Source: CAYXDO01 sp964463485 (lineage in GTDB: Bacteria > Myxococcota > Kuafuiibacteriia > Kuafuiibacteriales > Kuafuiibacteriaceae). Taken from it: a stretch of 5,026 nucleotides of DNA. Below are positions 1-5,026 of the stretch, piece after piece. The stretch covers positions 1-5,026 of the forward strand of contig CAYXDO010000297.1 in assembly GCA_964463485.1 (NCBI GenBank), read 5' to 3'. How positions within the stretch are numbered: position 1 is the stretch's first letter; the number at the start of each line of letters is the position of its first letter. The notes under the pieces are model-generated. The model made no database searches. It was given only the letters and a program-made list of their open reading frames with translations, and was not told where the DNA came from. The translations under genes were made by a program, and so were the position numbers.

Positions 1-109
1 CGGAGGTCGGATTCGGATTCGGAGGTCGGATTCGGATTCGGAGGTCGGATTCGGATTCGGAGGTCGGATTCGGAGGTCCGCTTCGGAGGTCGGATTCGGA
101 TCCGGAGGT
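1..109. repeat. 19-bp tandem repeat array (minisatellite), continues off the left edge
   Basis: Three perfect 19-bp units, CGGAGGTCGGATTCGGATT, occupy 1-19, 20-38 and 39-57. They are followed by two 13-bp units (58-70 and a variant at 71-83), another 19-bp unit with a changed last base (84-102) and a partial unit (103-109). The 13-bp units are the 19-bp unit minus one of its two CGGATT hexamers, so the array is built from CGGAGGT and CGGATT modules. All three forward frames stay open through it. Because 19 is not a multiple of 3, each frame spells the same 19-residue cycle, including RRSDSDSEVGFGFGG. I cannot tell whether it is the coding tail of an upstream gene or intergenic DNA. Confidence 0.95.
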
Positions 110-145
110 CCGAGACCCTCTCGGCACTCCGTCGCACCGAAAATC

Positions 146-664
146 ATGGGTCGCTCGAGCGCACGAATGTTCCGCGAGCTCTTCCCGCAGCGCAGTCGGC
201 GGGGGTCTCGGTTCGGTCGCTCGGGTCTCTGGACGCCCGCCGCACTCTCCGCTTCGATTTCGCCCGCTGGAGCGTCGGCGGTCACCCCTTTCTCGACCGC
301 GTCCGAGTCCGGAACCCTGATGGGAGCGCAGGCCGCCGCGTCGCAGATCGGCCGCACGGCCGGCGGCTTTGGCCGCGCACTCTCCAAAGTCAGCGGAGTC
401 GCGGCGGCGATCGCTGCGGTCGCCGACCTCAGAAGCGGCTTCGAGATCGATCGTTCACGTGGCGACGCGAACCTCACTGAGACCAAGAAGGCCGGTGGGC
501 GGGTCGTCGGCGGCTTTGCCGCAGGTCTCGCCGGCGCGAAGGCCGGAGCGTTGATGGGCGCGGCGTTCGGTCCCCTGGGCGCGACCATTGGTGCTGCCGC
601 AGGAGGGATCGCGCTCGGCTTCTTCGGCTCCCACCTCGGTGAAGAGGCCGCCACGAAGCTCTGA
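146..664 (+). CDS. Small Ala/Gly-rich protein with a glycine-zipper-like C-terminal segment
   Basis: I do not recognise a named family. With the ATG at 146 the product is 172 residues. The in-frame ATG at 320 gives 114 residues and has a weak GGA about 6 bases upstream; the frame is in fact open back to the left edge, so the start is uncertain. The first 58 residues are Arg/Ser/Ala-rich and lack a signal peptide. Residues about 59-95 look helical. Residues about 115-165 are a run of small residues with repeated Gly spacing (GGRVVGGFAAGLAGAKAGA, then GAAFGPLGATIGAAAGG) and end in a short charged tail. Such segments insert into or associate with membranes and are common in phage, secretion-system and polymorphic-toxin proteins, but no specific role can be assigned. 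The last 210 bases overlap the 3' end of the opposite-strand gene. Third codon positions are GC-rich along the whole ORF, which supports coding. Confidence 0.55.
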   Translation: MGRSSARMFRELFPQRSRRGSRFGRSGLWTPAALSASISPAGASAVTPFSTASESGTLMGAQAAASQIGRTAGGFGRALSKVSGVAAAIAAVADLRSGFEIDRSRGDANLTETKKAGGRVVGGFAAGLAGAKAGALMGAAFGPLGATIGAAAGGIALGFFGSHLGEEAATKL

Positions 665-1291
665 CCAACGGTGGCGTCGAGGTGAAGCGCGGCGCGTCCC
701 GAGCTGGATGGGTGCGGAGACTCCGGGGATAAACTGGAGCCCCAACTCGAGGTCGATCGCGAACCTCACGCCTGGGTTCACGACGAAGACTGAGGTTCGA
801 GCACTCATCGGATCCTCTCCGAGCTCCTCTGAGCTCGAGTACGCGAGCTCGACAAGCGCGTTGGCCCAAGTCAACGGCAGCCAGACCAAAGCAGTACCCA
901 GATCGTTGGCTGCTTCGATCTCTGCGGGGGACCCATGCCCGACGCTTCCGCCGAGTTGGGCATGGGCCCCTACTCTCAGCGCGAGCTCCTCCGCGACCCA
1001 CACCTCGACCCCGGCAGCAAGGAGGGTCGCGAGCGGAAGACTCAGTGCGAACGCATCGTCGGTCACTTCGACGCCGTCCAAGAGGAACGGATCGAACGAC
1101 AAAAAGCGACGAGTCGACGGGAGAATCAGCCCGAAGGCCAATTCGGCGGCCAGCGACCCTCTGGACTCGTATCCAATTCCTGCGCGGAGCTCGAACGGAT
1201 GCGCGTCCGTGGATTTCCCGTCCTCGACCGTGAACATCGACAACGACGTGCGCGCCGAGCCGGCCTCATTACTCTCGTGGCTCCAATTCAC
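455..1291 (-). CDS. Outer-membrane beta-strand-type protein, apparently 5'-truncated and extended at the 3' end
   Basis: From a GTG at 1291 this reads 278 residues. Residues 1 to about 198 have the alternating polar/hydrophobic strands, short turns and Gly/aromatic pattern of a small outer-membrane beta-barrel: for example HPFELRAGIGYES, SLAAELAFGLILP, ALRVGAHAQLGG, LVELAYSSS, VVNPGVRFAIDLELGLQFIPG. Two things are odd. First, the frame is open upstream to a TAG at 1369-1367 and spells QGPTLATPTLGLSSA before the GTG. That resembles the first mature residues after a signal peptide, yet no hydrophobic signal sequence exists in any frame there. Second, after GVSAPIQLG (near 700) the protein turns into 80 Arg/Gly/Glu-rich residues, most of them antisense to the glycine-zipper gene, which is atypical for a barrel C-terminus. 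It is probably a non-functional remnant. The beta-strand assignment is from pattern only; no family name is claimed. Confidence 0.5.
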   Translation of the reverse strand: MNWSHESNEAGSARTSLSMFTVEDGKSTDAHPFELRAGIGYESRGSLAAELAFGLILPSTRRFLSFDPFLLDGVEVTDDAFALSLPLATLLAAGVEVWVAEELALRVGAHAQLGGSVGHGSPAEIEAANDLGTALVWLPLTWANALVELAYSSSEELGEDPMSARTSVFVVNPGVRFAIDLELGLQFIPGVSAPIQLGTRRASPRRHRWSELRGGLFTEVGAEEAERDPSCGSTNGRAQGTERRAHQRSGLRAGETCGKAADDPPTGLLGLSEVRVAT

Positions 1292-1405
1292 TGCGCTCGA
1301 GAGTCCGAGCGTCGGGGTCGCGAGTGTGGGACCCTGAATCCGCCCACCCCACGCCCTGGTCCTATGCTACGCATGATGCACCTTCGGTGTTCCGCGAGGC
1401 CATTT

Positions 1406-2371
1406 TCAACCAGAACGTTCTTGCAAACTCACCAAGAGCGACAGCAGATCGTCCACCGACTTCGTAGTCAGGTCGCGCTTCTTCGCATCATCGAATTCGA
1501 TCCCGAGGGTCGCGCAGGTCCTCTCGATCGCCTTTTCGAGGCCGAGCTTTTCACCTTTTTCGAGGCCGAGCTTTTCACCTTTTTCGAGGCCGAGCTTTTC
1601 TCCTTTTTCGAGGCCGAGCTTTTCACCTTTTTCGAGGCCGAGCTTTTCGCCCTTTTCGAGGCCGAGCCTTTCGCCCTTTTCGAGGCCGAGCTTTTCGCCC
1701 TTTTCGAGGCCGAGCTTTTCGCCTTTTTCGAGGCCTTCGCCGAGGCCTTCGTCGATCCCGGCCCTCTTCGTGGCGTCGAGCTCGGCTTGGAGCACCACAT
1801 TCCGCTTGGCGATCAGCGCCCTGGCGACCTCGTCGTCTTGCTGGGTCGTATCGAGCAAGGCCGCCACGGAGAGGGGCCGCACGAGACAGCGATCTCGAAT
1901 CCGCGCACGCGTCGTCTTGATTCTCCAGTCGCCGAGACCTTGGTCCCACTCCAGGACTTTGCCCTTTGCGACGTTGATACAGAAGACTCTTCGAACGCCC
2001 CTGACCTTGAATTCCAGCGCACGCTTCGTCACATCGGTCATTGATTGCGTATTGACGATTTCGAAAGCCAACTCTTCGAGTCGCCGGCCCCCGGTGAGTG
2101 GGTCCCGCGCTTCGGGATAAATGCTCACATCAGGAGCCATGTCGTTGGTGGCGCTCGTGCGCGTCAACATATCGGCAGCGCTTCGATAGCCCTTCTCGAG
2201 GTGGCCCCTGAGCAGATAGTCGAGGCCCGCGTGCGCAAAGCCATGAGGCTCGTCCGCCGGCATGACCCGAACGCGCTGCCCGTCGATGACTTCTTCTCCG
2301 GCCTCGGGTTCCGCCAGCCTGTCGTCAACGGGCGGAAAAAACGCGCTTGGCGCCCAAACCTCGTGGCCCAT
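1406..2371 (-). CDS. Uma2-family (DUF820) putative PD-(D/E)XK nuclease with octapeptide-repeat tail
   Basis: The product is 321 residues from ATG 2371; a TTG at 2377 would add two, and a TAG at 2383-2381 closes the frame above it. The Uma2 fold covers about residues 20-175. The likely nuclease residues are visible: Asp in MAPDVSIYPEA (about 81), Glu in ELAFEIVNTQ (about 104) and Lys in TDVTKRALEFK (116 or 122), followed by the usual strand GVRRVFCINVAKGKVLEWD. Residues about 213-280 are eight G-L-E-K-G-E-K-L repeats plus a half unit, preceded by a related GIDEGLGE. The last 40 residues (LGIEFDDAKKRDL, then DDLLSLLVSLQ) resemble the short helical tail seen on many Uma2 and Rpn-type proteins. 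Uma2 proteins are predicted endonucleases of largely unknown cellular role. The gene appears intact and is flanked by gene remnants on both sides. There is no strong Shine-Dalgarno sequence and no partner gene. Confidence 0.88.
   Translation of the reverse strand: MGHEVWAPSAFFPPVDDRLAEPEAGEEVIDGQRVRVMPADEPHGFAHAGLDYLLRGHLEKGYRSAADMLTRTSATNDMAPDVSIYPEARDPLTGGRRLEELAFEIVNTQSMTDVTKRALEFKVRGVRRVFCINVAKGKVLEWDQGLGDWRIKTTRARIRDRCLVRPLSVAALLDTTQQDDEVARALIAKRNVVLQAELDATKRAGIDEGLGEGLEKGEKLGLEKGEKLGLEKGERLGLEKGEKLGLEKGEKLGLEKGEKLGLEKGEKLGLEKGEKLGLEKAIERTCATLGIEFDDAKKRDLTTKSVDDLLSLLVSLQERSG
1532..1735 (-). repeat. 24-bp in-frame tandem repeat encoding GLEKGEKL (8 copies plus half)
   Basis: Eight contiguous 24-bp units lie at 1735 to 1544 (reading with the gene), followed by a 12-bp half unit (1543-1532). 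All encode GLEKGEKL except unit 3, where AAG to AGG gives GLEKGERL. Silent differences form two blocks. Units 1-4 use GGC for the second glycine, mostly with AAG before it. Units 5-8 use GGT or GGA, all with AAA before it. This suggests block duplication rather than one uniform expansion. With a unit of 24 bp, copy-number change alters tail length by 8 residues without breaking the frame. The peptide has Gly at every fourth position, with Glu/Lys between, and is probably a charged helical spacer. Confidence 0.97.
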
Positions 2372-2517
2372 GGTCAAGATCTAACTCGGCTCCAGAAGGT
2401 TGGGAAGTGCATTCGACTACCGACGGGACTTGGCTCGGACACCGACTTGCCGGTGTACACACGTTCGTTCGCGAGCGCGAGCCATCGGAGTCCGGCGTTT
2501 GGTTGGGCCTCCACCAC

Positions 2518-2870
2518 GTAACGGTCGTCGACTTCGGGGTCGCGAAGATCCTCAAGAGTGACTCGGGCGCGCCCACGGGCTGACTCGGACCGGCGCGGCC
2601 ATCGGGACTCCGCATTATATGAGTCCGGAACAGGTCAGCGGTTCGGGTGTGGACTTCAGATCCGATCTCTACGCCCTCGGTTGCATCCTCCATCAGCTCG
2701 TGTGCGGCGAGCCTCCGTTTTCAGCTCCTCAGGCACTCACGGTCATGATGCAGCACCTCGGGACTCCGCCGCCCGCGAACGGCGAACGCCCCTGGCGCGA
2801 CGACCGGACACGAGCCGGCCGGATCGGCCAGCGTCCTGTGGGGGTTCACGCTCCGCTCAGGACTGGCTGA
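2518..2870 (+). pseudogene. Eukaryotic-like Ser/Thr protein kinase remnant
   Basis: The activation segment and part of the C-lobe of a Hanks-type kinase are present but broken. HVTVVDFGVAKILKSDSG (DFG aspartate at 2530) is in one frame and reaches a TGA at 2581-2583. The continuation LTRTGAAIGTPHYMSPEQ starts at 2580 in the next frame and runs through VDFRSDLYALGCILHQLVCGEPPF to HLGTPPP near 2780. One added base before 2580 would join them. A typical late C-lobe motif, LARRPD then RPDRPAS, appears at 2792-2836 in a third frame, and a VHAPLRTG-stop tail at 2845-2870 is back in the second frame across a run of five G at 2840-2844. The ATP-binding N-lobe (Gly loop, VAIK lysine) is absent, and no in-frame HRDLKPxN loop is seen, although CGG-GAC-TTG at 2424-2432 could be a decayed trace of it. 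The 146 bases between this remnant and the divergent Uma2 start hold nothing I recognise. It is almost certainly inactive. Confidence 0.88.
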
Positions 2871-2911
2871 GTCGCGTGGCGAGCTTTCCCGCCCCGTGAT
2901 ATCGTCGACCG

Positions 2912-3892
2912 ATGGAACGCTCGTGTGCATTTTTCGTCGTGGCGATGCTCGTGCCCTCGGTGGGGCTGGGCGCTGACTTCGCGGGTCGATATCGCGCCGC
3001 CGTCGACGACGCCGAGGCGACCCTCGAGCTTCGTGTAGAGGGCGCGAGTGTCGTGGGTGAGTTGCGCCTCGAGGACGCCGAGCTCGTCGTCGAAGGTCGC
3101 CTCGATGGGTCGAAGCTCGCCGGGACTCTCTCGATCGGCGAGGGCGCTTCACCGTTTTCGGCCGAGCTCAAAGGGGGCGAGCTCCTGCTCTCGTTCGACG
3201 GCCAAGTCCTCGTCTTTCGGCGGGATGGCGCCAAGCCTGAGGCTCGAGAAGCCAAGGGACCCAAGGCTGCGGAGGGCAAGGCTGGACCGGACGACAAGCC
3301 CGCGTCCAAGCCCGAGGTCACTTCGGCGGACGAGTGCGGTCCGGCGGTGGCCCGGGCCGGCGCGTTGTTCGGCGTGTCGAAGACCGGACAGGAGACGGAC
3401 GCGGCGAACTGCAGAAAGGAACGATGGCCTCCCAAGTGGACCCACTGCGCCAAGTCGGCCGAGTCCGTGGACGACCTCATGCGCCGCTGTGCGAAGCTCG
3501 CGTTCGGGGAGCGCCTCGATTTCAAAGCCGAGCGCGCGCTAGAGGCGGGCCAAGATCAGTCCGGCATGCAGCCCGCGTTCTTCTCACGAGGGGGCGATGT
3601 CCTGACCTTTCGTTACTCAGGGCAGCCGTGCGGTCTGGTGTCGGTCAAGTCAGGACCCGTCGTGGGTGCCTTTCTGATTTGCGCCGGAAAAGTGCTCGCC
3701 GGGCCGGTGACCCACGCGTCCGAGTTCTCGTCGATCGGGGCGATCGTCAGCCAGGCAGCCATGGCCGAGGCCGCCGCCATCGCCTCCGGCTTCGATCTGG
3801 CCAAGTCGGTCCGTGACGCCTGGCCCCATGGCGGCGGGACCTATAGCGTCCATGATGCGAAGACCGGCAAGCCGCTCTACGGCACCTACTGA
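2912..3892 (+). CDS. Secreted/periplasmic protein of unknown function, beta-rich N-domain and six-Cys C-domain
   Basis: This 326-residue protein starts at ATG 2912. It has a short Sec signal peptide (MERSCAFFVVAMLVPSVGLG, likely cleaved near residues 20-22); Cys5 is not in a lipobox position, so it is not a lipoprotein. Residues about 22-104 form repeated short beta-strands (GRYRAAVDDAEATLEL, VVGELRLEDAELVVEGRL, KLAGTLSIG, ELLLSFDGQVLVFRR), like a small lipocalin-type sheet. Residues about 105-137 are a Lys/Ala/Pro/Glu-rich flexible linker. The C-terminal domain (about 138-326) holds all six mature cysteines (142, 167, 179, 193, 240, 257), enough for three disulfides, and ends with GGGTYSVHDAKTGKPLYGTY. 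I do not recognise the family. No clear ribosome-binding site is seen. It lies 41 bp after the kinase remnant, and its TGA directly abuts the inverted-repeat element. Confidence 0.82.
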   Translation: MERSCAFFVVAMLVPSVGLGADFAGRYRAAVDDAEATLELRVEGASVVGELRLEDAELVVEGRLDGSKLAGTLSIGEGASPFSAELKGGELLLSFDGQVLVFRRDGAKPEAREAKGPKAAEGKAGPDDKPASKPEVTSADECGPAVARAGALFGVSKTGQETDAANCRKERWPPKWTHCAKSAESVDDLMRRCAKLAFGERLDFKAERALEAGQDQSGMQPAFFSRGGDVLTFRYSGQPCGLVSVKSGPVVGAFLICAGKVLAGPVTHASEFSSIGAIVSQAAMAEAAAIASGFDLAKSVRDAWPHGGGTYSVHDAKTGKPLYGTY

Positions 3893-4069
3893 ACTGAGTA
3901 CAGGTCCCCGCAAATTCGTGACCACGCGAGAAACCACAGAGAGCACAGAGCCGAAGCCCACAGAGCACACAGATGATGGAATGAGCACTTCTCTGTGTCC
4001 TCTGTGTCTTCTCTCCGCGTCCTCTGTGGTTTCAGCGTGGTCACGAACTTCCACGGACGTGTACTGAGT
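3893..4069. repeat. 177-bp imperfect inverted-repeat element (palindromic, MITE/REP-like)
   Basis: Two arms of roughly 80 bases are reverse complements with scattered mismatches. The outer ends are ACTGAGTAC (3893-3901) and GTACTGAGT (4061-4069), pairing 8 of 9. Inner to these, TTCGTGACCACG (3916-3927) pairs with CGTGGTCACGAA, and AAACCACAGAG pairs with CTCTGTGGTTT. The centre is rich in CACAGAG on the left and CTCTGTG on the right. CCACAGAG / CTCTGTGG palindromes of this kind occur dispersed between genes in many bacterial genomes and often produce spurious short ORFs. It begins at the base after the stop codon of the secreted-protein gene, so its transcript could fold into a long hairpin and end or protect that mRNA. 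No transposase is present, and target-site duplication is unclear (TACTGA occurs at 3888-3893 and 4062-4067, inside the right arm). Confidence 0.9.
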
Positions 4070-4326
4070 GAGAATGTGTGGGGAGTGCGCCCAGCGTCGG
4101 GCTCGCCGGAGATATCCCCCTCGCCCCACTCGATCGCCTGGGTGGAGCAGCATGCCGTCGAGTTCGAACCGAAGTCTGTAGCATTGAGACCAATCAGCGA
4201 GTCCTTTTGCACCGCGGACGCTCTCGGCGCGCAGTCTCCTGCTGAGTCCCACGGGGGATCCTCGCTCGAGCGAGAAGCCGAGCGACTCGATTGCGTCGAC
4301 CTGGCCCGGAGAGCTACGTTCGAGCC
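4070..4326. other. Intergenic region, no supported gene
   Basis: This 257-bp stretch lies between the inverted-repeat element and the second Uma2 gene. Several open frames cross it on both strands, but they run continuously through the palindromic element and resemble no family I know, so I treat them as chance. It presumably holds the promoter of the downstream gene. I see no confident -35/-10 pair. A GGAG at 4308-4311 sits 15 bases before the ATG at 4327, longer than usual spacing for a ribosome-binding site. Confidence 0.6.
4261..4274. promoter_or_regulatory. Perfect 14-bp palindrome, possible operator upstream of second Uma2 gene
   Basis: CTCGCTCGAGCGAG reads the same on both strands and ends 52 bases before the ATG at 4327. 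The symmetry and position fit a dimeric regulator site. However, CGAG/CTCG motifs are frequent in this GC-rich DNA, and no regulator gene is adjacent, so this is only a candidate. Confidence 0.25.
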
Positions 4327-5026
4327 ATGTCGAGCTCGAACGCGCGCATCCTCGGACGCGGGCCCTTCACCGCCGACATGATCGAGCCCGGCTCCCGCTA
4401 CGAGCTCTCGGGCGGCCACCCGATTCTCTGCATGCCGACGGCTCCTCGAGGCGGCCGCGCCAACCTCTTGGGCGGCGCCGTGCTCGAGACCGATCCTGCG
4501 GTCACGGAGGCGGGCGTCGACGTGGGCTACTCGTCCGAAGACACGCAGCTTCGCGCCCCGGACGTCGGATCGGCAACGTGCCCGACCAAGCCAGCTGGGC
4601 CAAGGGCGTGCCGCTCCTCGCCGTCGAGTACGCCGACCGCGGCCAGAACCTGGAGGAGCTCCAGACCAAGATTGACGAGCTCCTGAGCGCTGGGACCAAG
4701 TGGATCTGGGTCGTCCGGCTCTCCGGGCCCCGACGTGTCGAGGTCCACGAGCCTGGTGTTCCCAAGCGAGTCGCCCTGCCTGGCCAGCTCCTCGTAGCTC
4801 CCGGCGTGCTCCAGAACCCTGTCCGGGTCGAGGAGCTCTACGACGAGTCGGCGGCCCACGAGGCGCAACTCAGAAACCTACTCCAGCGGAAGGGCTACGC
4901 GAGCCTCCGGGCTGCCCTCGACAGCAGTGAGCAGGCGGGCATCGAGAAGGGCGAGAAGCTCGGCATCGAAAAGGGCGAGAAGCTCGGCATCGAAAAGGGC
5001 GAGAAGCTCGGCATCGAAAAGGGCGA
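4327..5026 (+). pseudogene. Uma2-family (DUF820) putative nuclease, frame-disrupted and cut by the right edge
   Basis: From ATG 4327 the first 80 residues read as a Uma2 N-terminal half (FTADMIEPGSRYELSGGHP, RGGRANLLGG, TDPAVTEAGVDVGYSS) and end at TQLRAPDV (catalytic-type Asp, codon 4561-4563). The match then moves frame. From 4569 it continues IGNVPDQASWAKGVPLLAVEYADRG, with Glu at 4626-4628 and Lys at 4668-4670 (LQTKIDELL). It goes on through the terminal strands WIWVVRLSGPRRVEVHEPG, then LRNLLQRKGYASLRAAL, into a G-I-E-K-G-E-K-L repeat tail. Adding one base at 4567-4568 would restore a single ORF; uncorrected, the first frame stops at 4684-4686. All PD-(D/E)XK residues survive, so the break is recent, a sequencing error, or a programmed shift (no clear slippery site). 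It is a different Uma2 subtype from the gene at 1406-2371, on the opposite strand. Confidence 0.82.
4938..5026 (+). repeat. 24-bp in-frame tandem repeat encoding GIEKGEKL, continues off the right edge
   Basis: Three full 24-bp units (4938-4961, 4962-4985, 4986-5009) and 17 bases of a fourth encode GIEKGEKL in the downstream frame of the second Uma2 gene. The only difference is GAG versus GAA in the first unit. Compared with the other array, Ile replaces Leu at position 2 and the codons lean to AAG/GGC/GAG, so the arrays probably grew separately. Total copy number is unknown because the window ends within the array. Confidence 0.95.

Noticed and set aside
1..109. Possible CRISPR array
   Set aside because: Units are contiguous with no unique spacers, and the unit is only 19 bp; it is a simple tandem repeat.
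831..850. Inverted repeat GAGCTCG...CGAGCTC
   Set aside because: Only 7-bp arms inside coding-like DNA rich in GAGCTC; likely chance.
588..1337. Forward ORF of 249 codons opposite the beta-strand gene
   Set aside because: Ser/Pro/Arg-rich with no domain features, while the reverse strand shows alternating-strand protein pattern.
935..2044. Long forward ORF (369 codons) with repeated FEAELF-type peptides
   Set aside because: Its repetitive part is the complement of the GLEKGEKL array and the rest is antisense to the Uma2 and beta-strand genes; no domain is recognisable.
2045..2521. Forward ORF antisense to the Uma2 N-terminus
   Set aside because: Mostly the complement of the Uma2 coding sequence; the kinase motif downstream lies in another frame.
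1406..2870. Uma2 plus kinase as a two-gene defence or signalling module
   Set aside because: The kinase is a truncated, frame-broken remnant divergent from Uma2, so there is no basis for a functional pair.
3650..4419. Several ORFs on both strands (such as 3650-4252 -, 3886-4419 -, 3995-4381 +) crossing the palindromic element
   Set aside because: They are created by the stop-poor inverted repeat (peptides such as LCGFSVVTNFHGRVLS are typical artefacts of it) and show no family resemblance outside it.
4502..4930. ORFs overlapping the second Uma2 gene (4502-4765 -, 4527-4868 -, 4700-4930 +)
   Set aside because: The Uma2 frame from 4569 explains this stretch fully, including catalytic residues and repeat tail.

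Overview
The window is GC-rich and looks bacterial. Three things suggest a delta-proteobacterial or myxobacterial (Polyangia-type) chromosome: a eukaryotic-like Ser/Thr kinase remnant with the motif GTPHYMSPEQ, two Uma2/DUF820 proteins of the kind expanded in large soil-bacterial genomes, and abundant repeats. This lineage is an inference from gene style. No marker gene is present.

Layout from left to right. A 19-bp tandem array (1-109) runs off the left edge. It is followed by a small Ala/Gly-rich protein with a glycine-zipper-like C-terminus (146-664, +). Overlapping it tail-to-tail on the other strand is an outer-membrane beta-strand-type protein (455-1291, -) that lacks a signal peptide and appears to run past its natural end. 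Next is an intact Uma2-family putative nuclease (1406-2371, -) whose tail is eight copies of a G-L-E-K-G-E-K-L octapeptide. Beyond its 5' end lies a Ser/Thr kinase remnant (2518-2870, +) without an N-lobe and with at least one clear frame break. An intact secreted protein of unknown function follows (2912-3892, +). A 177-bp imperfect inverted repeat (3893-4069) starts at the base after its stop codon. After about 260 bp of apparently non-coding DNA, a second Uma2-family gene (4327 to the right edge, +) carries a one-base frame disruption and its own G-I-E-K-G-E-K-L array, which is cut by the window end.

There is no evident operon or pathway. The region reads as an accessory, decaying stretch: two Uma2 genes, gene remnants on both sides of the intact one, and three kinds of repeat (minisatellite, intragenic 24-bp arrays, long palindromic element). 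The only apparently intact genes are the first Uma2, the secreted protein and perhaps the glycine-zipper protein. The most notable points are the paired Uma2 genes with separately amplified octapeptide tails, the truncated neighbours whose missing ends face the intact Uma2 gene, and the palindromic element abutting a stop codon. I did not find convincing evidence for a new multi-gene system.
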